A program made the position numbers and the translations under genes. Positions 1 through 8,498 of a stretch of DNA of 11,187 nucleotides are shown piece by piece. The notes under the pieces are model-generated. The model was not told the DNA's origin. It made no database searches and was given only the letters and a program-made list of their open reading frames with translations. Positions within the stretch are counted from its first letter, which is position 1. Each line of letters opens with the position of its first letter. Source of the stretch: Physocladia obscura (lineage: Eukaryota; Chytridiomycota; Chytridiomycetes; Chytridiales; Chytriomycetaceae); the NCBI GenBank assembly GCA_027596945.1, contig JADGJH010001224.1, positions 1 through 11,187 on the forward strand, given 5' to 3'.

Positions 1-439
1 TGAATTCCAAATCTTTAATGAAAGCTTTGTATTTCAATTCTTATTTATTGTACACAGAGAATTAATGGACTAATTATATTTGGCAGTAAAATATTCCAGA
101 CTGTTGCCACTGGTCATGGAATTTTAACATTATGGTCTAAGCAGTTCTATAAATGTGATTTATTGTTTTTGCATGTTTATGTCATACAAAAAACACCATT
201 GTAATTTCCTCATTCTTTGTAAATTACGTAGCTTAGATAATGACTTTATAACTTTATTATTAGTTTGTGTTTATTTTTAAGTACTAAACCAAAAATGTGT
301 TATTATGTCTGGAGAATAAACTTATAATTTCTTTATGTGTGTTGGAATAAAAGGATATTAGGGTTATTTGGGTTTTATCTCATGTACTTCACCACATAGT
401 AAGAGGCAAAATTTAAGTTTTAATGTAAGGATGGTTTTG
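1..439. other. Gene-free AT-rich stretch, probably left part of a decayed repeat
   Basis: I find no open frame or splice-joined coding signal that I can defend here. The stretch is very AT-rich, with only one CpG (in ACGTAG near 228). It runs without a break into the copia RNase H remnant that starts at about 440, so it is probably more of the same decayed element (reverse transcriptase side) or its host repeat. Faint copia-like residues may be present just before 440, but the frame is broken by stops and I do not claim a domain. Confidence 0.45.
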
Positions 440-887
440 CTGGAAGTCTATAGTGACACAGACTTTGCATCAAACTTAAATATGTAAGTCAATATAGCAG
501 TGTTCATTAATGGATGTGGAGTGGTAGTGAGCTCAACAAATCAACCAATGGTTGCCAACTCTATAGCATCAGCAGAAACTGTGACCATGGTGAAGGCAGC
601 AAAAGCAATGACAGCAATATGTTGGACTGGCTTAGGTACACTCAAGAAAAATTCACGCCTCTATGGTGTGACAACAGTGTAACTTAGAAGATGGAGCTGA
701 GTGACACAAGACAAAGCATATGGACATCAAGTACATGTTCATATGCAATCTAGCACAACAAGGAGTAATATCAGTCAAACATGTGATCCCTTCAAAACAA
801 GCTGCCAACATTCTCATAAAAGGGCTCAGCTGGATCCAACATCAAATTTGCACAAGAGCAATTGGCCTTGTTTCAGGGGAGCATTAG
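440..887 (+). pseudogene. Decayed Ty1/copia retrotransposon, RNase H region
   Basis: This is a remnant of the RNase H and extreme C-terminal part of a Ty1/copia polyprotein. At 449-472 it reads YSDTDFAS, the copia motif around the first catalytic Asp. At 506-610 follow a short G-rich stretch, NQPMVANS and SAETVTMVKAA, matching the family's 'KQPTVALSTAEAEY.AL..A.KE' block. A DN pair lies at 670-675. TKHMDIKY at 711-734 and QAANILIKG at 798-824 match the family's TKHID and QLADILTK blocks. The frame ends with TAG at 885-887. The copy is dead: there is a TAA at 485-487, a TAA at 680-682, and at least two frame changes between 660 and 711. No integrase, gag or clear LTR was found in the window. 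The family call rests on motif order recalled from copia elements. The stops and frame changes are seen directly. Confidence 0.82.
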
Positions 888-1583
888 CCATTCAGAATCA
901 TTAATAGAAACAATGCCAAGAGGGTTTAACTATTTATTTATGGTACTTGGGACTTGGTGGCAACTCAGAAATTATGACTGAATTGCCATCTCCATCCAAA
1001 TCCCCAATCTACAACTTTATCTTAATGCCACACAACTATCTCCATGAAGCAAACATTCAAAACCTAGCAAAAATTACCACCCTAAGCAAAACCACTATGT
1101 GGTATACATATTCAGAGGTAAAGAGGTTGAGTTTGAAGCTAAAAATGGCTTGATTTGAGGTCTCTTTGACTTGAATATGGTTTCTGATGGACAGCTGGGG
1201 AGATGGGGAACCCAACTGTCAAAATTTTGGGAAATAAATTTCATCTTGCTGCCACAAACATGCAATACTTGGGACAACTGTTGGGAGGACATGCTTGCTA
1301 TAATTATTGAGAGAGCATACATTATCTGTGCCACACACTTGCAGAGGTTTGGGGAGGTGAAGATGAAGGAGAATATTGCAGCCTGGTTACCAATGAATTA
1401 GTTTGGATTTAGACTGGGGTAAACTGAATTGGATAGATTTGGATTGGTGTGAGTAGGGTTGGGGTAAACTCAAAATTCATTTTTTGTTTCTTTGACTTAT
1501 GGTGTGACAAATTTCAGGAACGACTTCCGGAAAATTTTTTGAATAAAAAAACTGTTCCACGAATTTTTTCTTTCAAAAAAACA
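888..1583. other. Gene-free repeat-like stretch after the copia remnant
   Basis: No supported gene. Several open frames of 60-80 codons occur on both strands (for example 1171-1401 +), but none has a recognisable motif or splice partner. Up to about 1520 there is no CpG at all, as in the copia remnant, so this is probably part of the same decayed element, perhaps its 3' LTR or a nested repeat. No TG...CA LTR ends could be fixed. A ten-base direct repeat, GGGGTAAACT, occurs at 1416-1425 and 1461-1470. From about 1521 CpG reappears and the sequence changes character toward the next gene. Confidence 0.4.
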
Positions 1584-1605
1584 ATGGTGAAAAAATTCGA
1601 GTTGC
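1584..1605 (+). other. Tentative first coding exon of the M1 gene
   Basis: The frame that leads into PSYAPHGR and the clear M1 N-terminus (1681-1777) has no ATG after the TAA at 1629-1631, so the start must lie in an earlier exon. ATG at 1584, in the context AACAATGG, followed by a GT at 1606 and the acceptor CAG at 1678-1680, is the only phase-correct solution I found nearby (75-nt intron). The donor GTCCGT is weak. An alternative is ATG at 1717 spliced from a GT at 1732 to an AG at 1857, which would give a much shorter N-terminus. Confidence 0.35.
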
Positions 1606-4600
1606 GTCCGTCTTGCGTTTTAACATATTAAGAACAGCCTTCCTGTTGCGCGAACCACTCTTTTCTCTACTCTGGAGCAGAAGAACTCGGCGATGATAAT
1701 GTAATTCCGTCGGCAAATGCCATTAACAAAGGTTTTGCAAGCGACACAGCCAAACCATCATACGCGCCACACGGAAGGTGAACATAAATGCCAAGAACAA
1801 TACTTAATTAAATCCTTCATATTTTTTCTTCTTCTCGCCTCTTGAAATAGAATCGAGCCTGTGCACTTAGCGATCACACTAAACGCAACCGAAGCGGCAC
1901 TGCGCGCAAAAACAATTAGAGCACAAGTTGCTTTAACTTTGCGAGTCCCGAAGTCTTCTATTGGCAGTATCGTTTCAATAGCTGATCGGTAAAGTGTGAC
2001 ACCAATTTTTTTTTTTTTTTTCATTGACAACGACAGAGACTGTTCAGTAACAAAATAATAATAATGAAACAGTAAGCTTGTTCTCAACGCAACAGCTCTC
2101 GACATTCACACTGTCACCGGATCCGATGACTGGTCATATGATGGCGAAAGTATCACCCTCATCTGGACAACTGGCTGTACCGACAACACTGTTGTCACAA
2201 TTGACTATACAATCGCAACACCGATTTCCGGAATCTACTTCAGCGTTCCAGACGCCCGTCTGCCCACCCGGGCTCTCCACGCAATCACCGATCATGAATC
2301 CGAACGCGCCCGCTATTGGCTCCCGTCTGTCGACTTCCCGCTTGTCCGTACAACGCTTGAGTTTTCAATCACCCACTCGACGCACCACGTGTGTGTTGCG
2401 AACGGCAAGCATATTTCAACAACAGTCGCGGGTGCTGCAGAGTCCGGTGATGTCACGACTGTATACAGGCTTGCGAACCATACTTGCCCGTCGTATTTGA
2501 TTTGTTGGGCAGTTGGCGATTTCGTCACGTTTGACGATGGCGATGTTGACGGGATGCCGATTCAGTATCTTTGTTCGCGTGATTCTGAGCGTGTTACTCC
2601 GGAGGCGTTAAAATTGACTTTTGGAAAGACTGGTGAAATTGTTCGATGGTTGCAGAACAAAGTTGGGTTGAAGTTTCCCTGGGAAAAGTATTACCAGGTA
2701 TTCTTTTTTTTTTCTTCTTTTCCTTCTCGCCCCTAATATTTCAATTATCAGATTATTACTCCGAAAATCGAAGGCGGAGGTTTTTATTTATTTTTATTAA
2801 TTTTTGTCTTTGAAGTTTAATTTTGAAATCAAAAGCCATGGAAAATATCTCCCTGGTTACATATAGGGAAAATTTTTTGGTGGATGAGGAGCTTGTTAAA
2901 GATGGATATGGCATAGCTGTCGATGGTACAAACGTGCATGAAATGGCGCACACCTACTTTGGGGATTTGTTAACCATCAGACACTTTGAGCACGTTTGGC
3001 TAAAAGAATCCTGGGCTACTTTTGTAGATGCTTGTTGGAGAGAAGATCACTACTCTCACGAAGATGCAAGATATGCGCATTTCTGCAATGCAGAACGCTA
3101 TATTGAAGAAACAAAACGATATGTACGACCAATTGTATGTAGAACGTATGATGCTTCTTGGGACTTGTTTGATTCTCACACGTATCCTGGTGGTGCATAC
3201 CGTATTCATATGCTCCGTTTCATTCTTGGTGATGATACTTTCTGGGCAGCTGTTAAAAACTATGTCAACAAATTTAATGGAAAGTATGTTGAAACCGAAG
3301 ACTTCAAGCGTTGTCTGGAGCAAGAATCTGGCCTTAATTTGACCAAATTTTTTGACCAATGGCTCTACGGAAAAGGTTTCCCAAAGCTTAAAGCGGAATA
3401 CTCTTTTGACTCAGACAAGAAAATTGTTCAAATTTCTTTAGAACAAACCCAATTCGACAAAGATTTGGATATTCCGGCTGTATTTGAAATCACTGTTGAA
3501 GTTGATATTATTGACAGTGAGGGAAAAGTTCACAACACACAAGTTGTGTTTTCTGATGCAACTGGACCAAGAGGTGTGGTGTTTGTTGTTTTGAGTGGAG
3601 ATGTAAAGCCGGAGATTGTTGAGATTGATCCGAGAGGCAAAGTTTTGCATTCTTTGGAATTCAACCCTGGCGAAGCGATTTTGGAGGCTACTGCTAAGCG
3701 GGCTAGAGACGTTGGATCTCGGGTATGTTCAATATCGATCTGCATAGTTTTGTTGCATTTAAATTTCGTCCCCCCCCCCAAAAAAAAAAGATTCACTCAT
3801 ATCGGCAACTCATCAAGAATGGTAGCATCGGAGCCTTCAAGAAAGCTGCCTCAGCTTTGAAAGAAGAAACCCATTTTGGAGTCCGTTCTCAAGTTTACGC
3901 GGCCCTCAGCGAATCGAAACTTCAACCAGCCGTCGACATACTCGCTAACTCACTCAACACAGAAACTAACCCACGCTGTTTCCCCATCCTTACATCACTC
4001 TGCACATTCAAAGATGAACGCATTCGCGCTGGCTTGAAAGCTCTTCTAACGGAGAAGAAAGACCTTCTCACCGGCCGCTCTCGCCGATCTATTTACTTAA
4101 ACATTGGTCGCCAGCGTCACCCCGAAGACGCAGAATTCCTCATTGCAGCTAGGCTCGCGCACCCTGCCAACTTCGACCTCCACAACTTGACGCTCGAAGG
4201 TATCGTACAGGGCCTTGGACACCACCGCAGTCCCGCGGCTTTGAAGCACTTGTTGGATCTTGTGTTTACCGCAAGTGATGACAGCGGAATTACGCGCAAG
4301 GGTGTACCAGATGCAATCAGTCAGGCGGCGGTGGCTGCGATTGGTAACGCAACAGTATGGGTTGATTCGAAGGTGCAGAGAAAAGAGATTGCCGAGAAGC
4401 TTGCTGAACTTGTGCGTACTGATGATGCGCATCGGTTGAGACAGTCTGCCATCTATGCGCTTTTGAGAATTGGGGAAGAAGGAAAACCGTATTTGAATGT
4501 TGCTGAGGCTGTTGCGAAAACTGCATTCCCCAAGGCAGATTCTTTAAGCTTGGTAAAAGATATTAAGAATTCAAAGAGTTCTGGTGCAGATGTTGCAGAT

Positions 4601-4780
4601 TTGAAGAAGGTATGTTCTCTTTGTTTTTTATCATTGTTTTTCCTTTATTAATACGTAATAACATCACAGACTGTTGAAGATTTGGAAACAAGACTAAAGA
4701 AGATGGAAGTTTTGGTTCAGCTTTTTGAAGCAAAGGAAAAGTCTGGATTCTTTGTTGATGAGGGTAAAAAATCGGAATAA
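1584..4780 (+). CDS. M1-family zinc aminopeptidase with C-terminal HEAT repeats
   Basis: Metallopeptidase expected to remove N-terminal residues from peptides. Proposed exons are 1584-1605 (tentative), 1681-1777, 1851-1988, 2073-2697, 2752-2779, 2836-3722, 3791-4609 and 4670-4780, giving 908 aa with all phases consistent. The N-terminal beta domain (residues about 35-240) includes RIEPVHLAITL and RYWLPSVDFP. The catalytic domain has the substrate motif GAMEN (303-307), the zinc site HEMAH (338-342) with the third ligand E361 eighteen residues later, and a YPGGAY segment with the likely transition-state Tyr near 420. Residues 600-872 look like HEAT repeats, and the last exon gives a short coiled coil. 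Overall the sequence resembles bacterial M1 enzymes and the TAF2-like architecture more than fungal Ape2/Aap1, but TAF2 lacks a working zinc site. No signal peptide or membrane segment is evident, so it is probably cytosolic. The first exon is the weak point: no in-frame ATG exists in exon 2, so a 22-nt first exon is inferred. Confidence 0.9.
2006..2021 (+). repeat. Poly-T tract in M1 intron 3
   Basis: A run of about sixteen T lies within the intron 1989-2072 of the M1 gene. Similar long homopolymers lie in other introns of the window (an A run at about 5585-5599, and one at about 11065-11082), while the coding exons are free of them. Confidence 0.8.
2752..2779 (+). other. 28-nt microexon ending inside the GAMEN motif
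   Basis: It is flanked by a 54-nt intron (2698-2751, with CTAAT branch-like sequence near 2732) and a 56-nt intron (2780-2835). The exon codes for nine residues, ending in Gly-Gly, plus the first base of the Ala codon. Joining G2779 to CC2836-2837 restores Ala and gives Gly-Ala-Met-Glu-Asn, the diagnostic M1 substrate-binding motif. This join confirms both splice sites. Confidence 0.88.
3770..3789 (+). repeat. C10-A10 homopolymer pair before a splice acceptor
   Basis: A run of ten C is followed directly by ten A and then G3790, the last base of the 68-nt intron 3723-3790 of the M1 gene. The exons on both sides join in phase 0 (CGG to ATT), so the acceptor is well supported although the usual pyrimidine-rich tract is replaced by this pair. 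Confidence 0.85.
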
Positions 4781-4781
4781 A
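4776..4781 (+). terminator. AATAAA poly(A) signal overlapping the M1 stop codon
   Basis: AATAAA at 4776-4781 contains the TAA stop (4778-4780) of the M1 gene. Cleavage 10-30 bases downstream would fall within or just inside the 3' end of the convergent gene that stops at 4806. The hexamer is seen; its use is inferred. Confidence 0.5.
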
Positions 4782-4805
4782 CAGTCAATATTTTTTTCCC
4801 CCAAA

Positions 4806-6323
4806 TCACATTTCCAAATCGAGTGCATCCAATGTTACTGAAATTTCTGAATCATCGCCCAAAGCAGTGGCAATATTGTTGTTACTGGCACGACTTGCAC
4901 CTGCAACAGCAGCAGAAGCAGCAGCCGTTGTACCAATTTTCTTCCGAGGTACGGAAACAGGAACAGAAACGGTGTCTGTTTCAGCATTGTTTTCATTCTC
5001 TTCATTTTTACCTCCATCGCGTGAATACGATCCTTCTTTTACTGCTAGAATTGTTGCTGCTGGTGCTTTTGAATCACTTACAAATTTACCATTGCTCATT
5101 CCGTCTGTTCTCATTATCGTTGAATTGTTTTCATCAATGTTATTTGAAGCGGCGGTTATGAGTACTGCAGCTACTTGTTCTTGATTATCTTTGCCCGGCT
5201 TTAGATACTGTTGATGTTGCGCTTGCTGCGGTTTTTTCAACTGCTGATGCTGCTGTATTTGCAATTGCTTCTGCTGGTTTTGTTGTTGTGACGTTTGTGA
5301 CTGTTGTTGCTCTTGTGCCATTTTGGAAAAAGAATTCGACGGTATATTAGCATTGTTTCCTGTTATTGCTACAGTAGATACTGAAGATAATCGTGGAGTT
5401 GCAGGAATGCTGCTATTTGCGGCTGAAGTGGCGTTTAACACAGACAGACGTTGCACTGCAGAAGTTAATTTGAGCTTGATAGTGGGATGTCTTCGATTTG
5501 ATGGCGGGGCAACTCCATTCAAACTGGGCCATAGCCACCGTGGAATTTTGGATGATATCTCAACTTCGCTTGAGAATCTGATCCAAAAAAAAAAAAAAAG
5601 AAGCGTTATGGTTTGAAAATTCTCATTTTAAACATACCTTTCAACAAATTCATATACGCCTGTTCCTTCGATTTCTTCGCCGGCCATGAATCGGGCGTAT
5701 TCAGCTGCATCGAAAATTAGAAAAAGCAAGGGCATGTGGTACTCCTTACCCATTATAGATTTTTGCGACCAGCACATTAGTTTCCGCAATAGGGCGCACA
5801 CGAGGCCAGTTACCACACCGCCACTGAGGCAATGCACATATGCCGGCAACGAGTCTGGGTTCGTCAGGTGAGCAAGGATCAGTGCGGCTTGCTTGAAAGA
5901 GAGCGGGATTTCGTTGTCATCAGTTGGCGCATCCACGCGAACATATACAGTGGCAATGCTTTCGGTAAGCACCCAATCGCGCACAGCATCCGGGGTTGCG
6001 ATTGCAGTTGATGTTATTATTGTGTTGGTAATGGTTGCGTTTGCGTTTATGATTGTTTCTACTGGTGATGCCGGGTGGTGGAATGTCGGAACATCAGGTG
6101 TCAGCGAAATAATGGTGCGTAGCTTCAAGCGTGATAGAAAACGAATATTGTTAGGCAATGGATAGGCGCCTACAGTTAGCAATTTTAATCATTCATTCTC
6201 GACTAGCACAAGTTTCTAACCCCGCGCCACGAGTTCTGTTGCGCTCGCTTCCGTTGGAGTTTGCCCGCTGTCGTCCGAGGATGCAGCGACTATTCCAAAT
6301 CGGAATGGAGGATATTGAGACAT
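4806..6323 (-). CDS. Oca/Siw14-type phosphatase-fold protein, catalytic Arg lost, Gln-rich tail
   Basis: Exons on the minus strand are 6323-6221, 6169-5638 and 5577-4806 (introns of 51 and 60 nt), giving 468 aa from the ATG at 6323 to the TGA at 4808-4806. Residues about 34-222 form the Siw14/Oca domain: RGAYPLPNN at the start, RLKLRTIISLTP, then the P-loop region HCLSGGVV at 147-154 and ALLRKL, ending with IPRWLWPS encoded in exon 3. In active relatives the loop is HCX5R. Here C148 is present but V154 occupies the Arg position, so catalysis is doubtful; several yeast Oca proteins are also degenerate at this site. The Oca proteins of yeast act in a complex linked to oxidant-induced arrest and inositol pyrophosphate signalling. 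Residues 225-468 are low complexity: Gln-rich in the middle (about 5190-5320), then Asn/Glu, Ser/Val/Pro and Ala runs, with an acidic end. It converges on the M1 gene with 25 bp between the stops. Confidence 0.87.
5190..5320 (-). repeat. CAG/CAA-rich poly-Gln tract in the Oca-type gene
   Basis: On the minus strand this stretch codes for interrupted Gln runs (two to three Q at a time, broken by Ser, His, Lys, Asn and Leu). On the plus strand it appears as TGTTG/CTGCTG-rich sequence and produces spurious open frames there. CAG and CAA codons are mixed, so it is a degenerate rather than a perfect trinucleotide repeat. Confidence 0.8.
5585..5599 (+). repeat. Poly-A (minus-strand poly-T) tract in Oca-gene intron 2
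   Basis: About fifteen A on the plus strand. On the coding strand it reads as a T run just before the acceptor GGATCAG of the intron 5637-5578, and serves as its pyrimidine tract. Confidence 0.85.
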
Positions 6324-6357
6324 TTGTGTTCAAAGAAAACGAAATTATATTATGTTT
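6324..6357 (-). promoter_or_regulatory. 34-bp gap between two same-strand genes
   Basis: This AT-rich gap (minus-strand AACATAATATAATTT) separates the TAA of the unknown gene from the ATG of the Oca-type gene (context ACAAATGT). It is too short to hold a usual poly(A) site and a separate promoter, so these elements must overlap the neighbouring coding sequences, or the two genes share a transcript. No AATAAA hexamer is present. Confidence 0.45.
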
Positions 6358-8498
6358 TTACAACCCAGAAATGAAATTTTCAAATTGAAGTTCCTCCCTC
6401 ATCTGCTTCACTCCTTTCCATGCCTCTGACAAAAAACTGATTTTAATATCCACAACTCCAAACTCAGTCATCATTCCACCAATTCCAGGCACTGAAATCA
6501 CATACGAATCGTCTCCATTATCTTGTACTAACGCCACACACGGAATTGTGTGTCTTGCATTTGTTGGCATGGCGCGCATATAGTGTGCCAATTTTAGTCG
6601 ATTTAACTCTGCTTGGGTAAACGTGCTGAACGCTGACCCAATTCCATGATGCATTCGATCCTGAAGTTTGTGAAAATCTGCAAGAAGGAATGGACGAACT
6701 ACAAACAGTAGTTGCTTTGGATCAATTCCTGTGAGAAGACTTTTTTCAGTGTCGGGATCTTCAAGCGACGTTTTTGGCTTGGATTGCCTCAATGTTACGT
6801 AGAATCGATTATCCCACAGTTTCACTTGATTGATTTTCATATAAATTTTGAGATTATTTGCAGTGCGAAGTCCGTGTCTGATTGGTGCCCGTGTTATGAT
6901 CCACGGACTTTGATTTTGATGTCGATGCTTTTGTTCCATATGAGCCTGCATTACTTCGTGGTCATTATTGGTATTGTACATGGGTTTCTTAGACCGAAGA
7001 GGCGCAGTAAGAAGGATAGTTAAATCGCCAATTTGATTTACTGCTTGTTTATTATTTGTCACTGGCTTGTAATAATCCAGCATAAATTGTCGAAATAAGT
7101 TCACTCTTTCAAACTTAGTGCGAAAATTATCACATACAGTCCATTCCAATAAATTACTTAACACGCCATATGCCAGATCATTGTCTCGAAGCCAGTGCGA
7201 ATTTGGAAGCTTTCCATCCGAATTTGTTTCAATTGACAAGAAGCAAGAGCCAGTTGGCGGATCAGTTGCAGAAGTTTGTGATAAAATTTTTTCCACTAAC
7301 AGAAAATTGTGATTAAATAAGTACATGAAGTAGAAAAATTTACCTTTTTTATTGTAAGAATTTAATCCAGCCGATATTTCCGCTACTACGTCTGCGAAAT
7401 CCAAATCAACAGGTAAATTGTGTATACATCGGTCCCGTTCAAGATTGAAGTCACCACTATTCAAAGATGTGACATCGGGAATTTCGATTCCAAGCCTACT
7501 AAAATCAGTTCCCGGAATTTTAACTCGTTTTCGCAGAAGATTCGATATGAAATCCACACCCATTTTGTGTCGATTTAATGATAACACGTCGCGAATTACT
7601 AATTTTTGCTCTACATATTTTCGGCCAACAAGTCCACTTGGATTGGAATTTGAAGATTTTGCGATCATATTTCCATTAATATTGGTCCTTTTTGCAGATT
7701 CAGTGTTAGCACTTTCAGTATTCTCTATGATGTATCCATGCTCATTACAGTATTTCATCAATTCCACCTTGAATTGAATTAGTTGACGAATTAAAAACAA
7801 AAGCTATTTACATCGGTGAAGCCCAATAGAGGTCTCATAACATCAACGGTAAACGCAGAAGGATCATTAGAGCCAAATAATCCAGAACTTCGAGGTTTAG
7901 CCTGACTAGGTAGTTTTCAATGAACAAACAACTTTAATAGATGTATATTTATATTGAAAAACCTCATAATATTTTTAATAGAATAGCTATCAGACTTCTG
8001 GAAGGCGGTCGGCAGCAAGAATCTTCGGTAGTTTTCGTTTAAACTTTCCAGAGAATATTCGTAACCGAAAAAGGAAGAAAGCATAGAAAACAGGTCACAG
8101 AGAGTAGCAGACGTTGCAATATTAGAGATATGAAGCTGCCTGCAGTGAATTGCAAGGGAAGTGAGAAAATGATTCCCTAGTTCAGGCTGCGGGTTTGGAT
8201 GTAGTGACAGGACTGATGACGAATTTGACAAGCTGCGCATCAGCTTAACAAAAGAAGATTCGGATGGCGAAGATAAGGAGACATCAATCAGGTGGATTTG
8301 TAGAGGCTCGGACTGGAACTTATTGTTCAGCGCTTGATAGGCTAGCATCAGCGCTAGACTCGAATAATTTGGCTGCAGCAGATTCGCGGCTACGCTAATC
8401 GAGTGCGGATTTGTGCGACTGAATGCATTAAGATCAACGCCAGCGGGCAGCGTTCGCAATGCGGCCGCAGCCAACCGAACTGTCGTTGCTTTTGACAT
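6358..8498 (-). CDS. Hypothetical protein, 663 aa, four exons
   Basis: I do not recognise this protein. Exons on the minus strand are 8498-7963, 7905-7812, 7767-7344 and 7295-6358, with introns of 57, 44 and 48 nt; phases 2, 0 and 1 join to a single 664-codon frame (stop included) with TAA at 6360-6358. The ATG at 8498 starts MSKATTVRL; an in-frame TTG further up is not a convincing start. The 48-nt intron (7343-7296) has no in-frame stop and would add 16 hydrophobic residues if retained. There is no signal peptide, clear membrane segment or familiar catalytic motif. The first 180 residues are Ser/Leu-rich and probably helical. The middle (about 220-310) is polar with Ser/Asn-rich parts. The last 300 residues look like a folded alpha/beta region with basic patches. 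Its stop is 34 bp upstream of the Oca-type gene on the same strand, and it diverges from the PRA1 gene across 109 bp. Confidence 0.75.

Noticed and set aside
1171..1401. Plus-strand 76-codon open frame as a gene
   Set aside because: It is in the CpG-depleted repeat block, has no recognisable motif and no splice partner; at best a fossil of a mobile element.
1416..1470. Two copies of GGGGTAAACT 45 bp apart as a possible tandem or telomere-like repeat
   Set aside because: Only two imperfect units and no regular array; not enough for a tandem repeat or telomeric tract.
1758..2105. Minus-strand open frame of 115 codons
   Set aside because: It lies antisense to M1 exons 2-4 and crosses their introns; the poly-Lys run is just the intron T-tract. 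The plus strand has the clear M1 N-terminal match.
2078..2500. Plus-strand Ser/Thr/Gln-rich open frame of 140 codons
   Set aside because: It is a shifted frame of M1 exon 4; the correct frame carries the M1 motif RYWLPSVDFP.
3000..3359. Minus-strand open frames opposite the M1 catalytic domain
   Set aside because: Antisense shadows with no motif; the sense strand carries HEXXH and its third zinc ligand.
4823..5184. Plus-strand Leu/His/Gln-rich open frames
   Set aside because: Antisense of the low-complexity Gln-rich and Ala-rich tail of the Oca-type gene, which is linked by good splice sites to its phosphatase domain.
7296..7343. Treating the 6358-7800 frame as one continuous exon
   Set aside because: A 48-nt GT-AG intron with no stop codes for a hydrophobic, Phe/Leu/Asn-rich insert, and the 5' part (7768-7811) is another intron; the spliced frame joins to the upstream exons.
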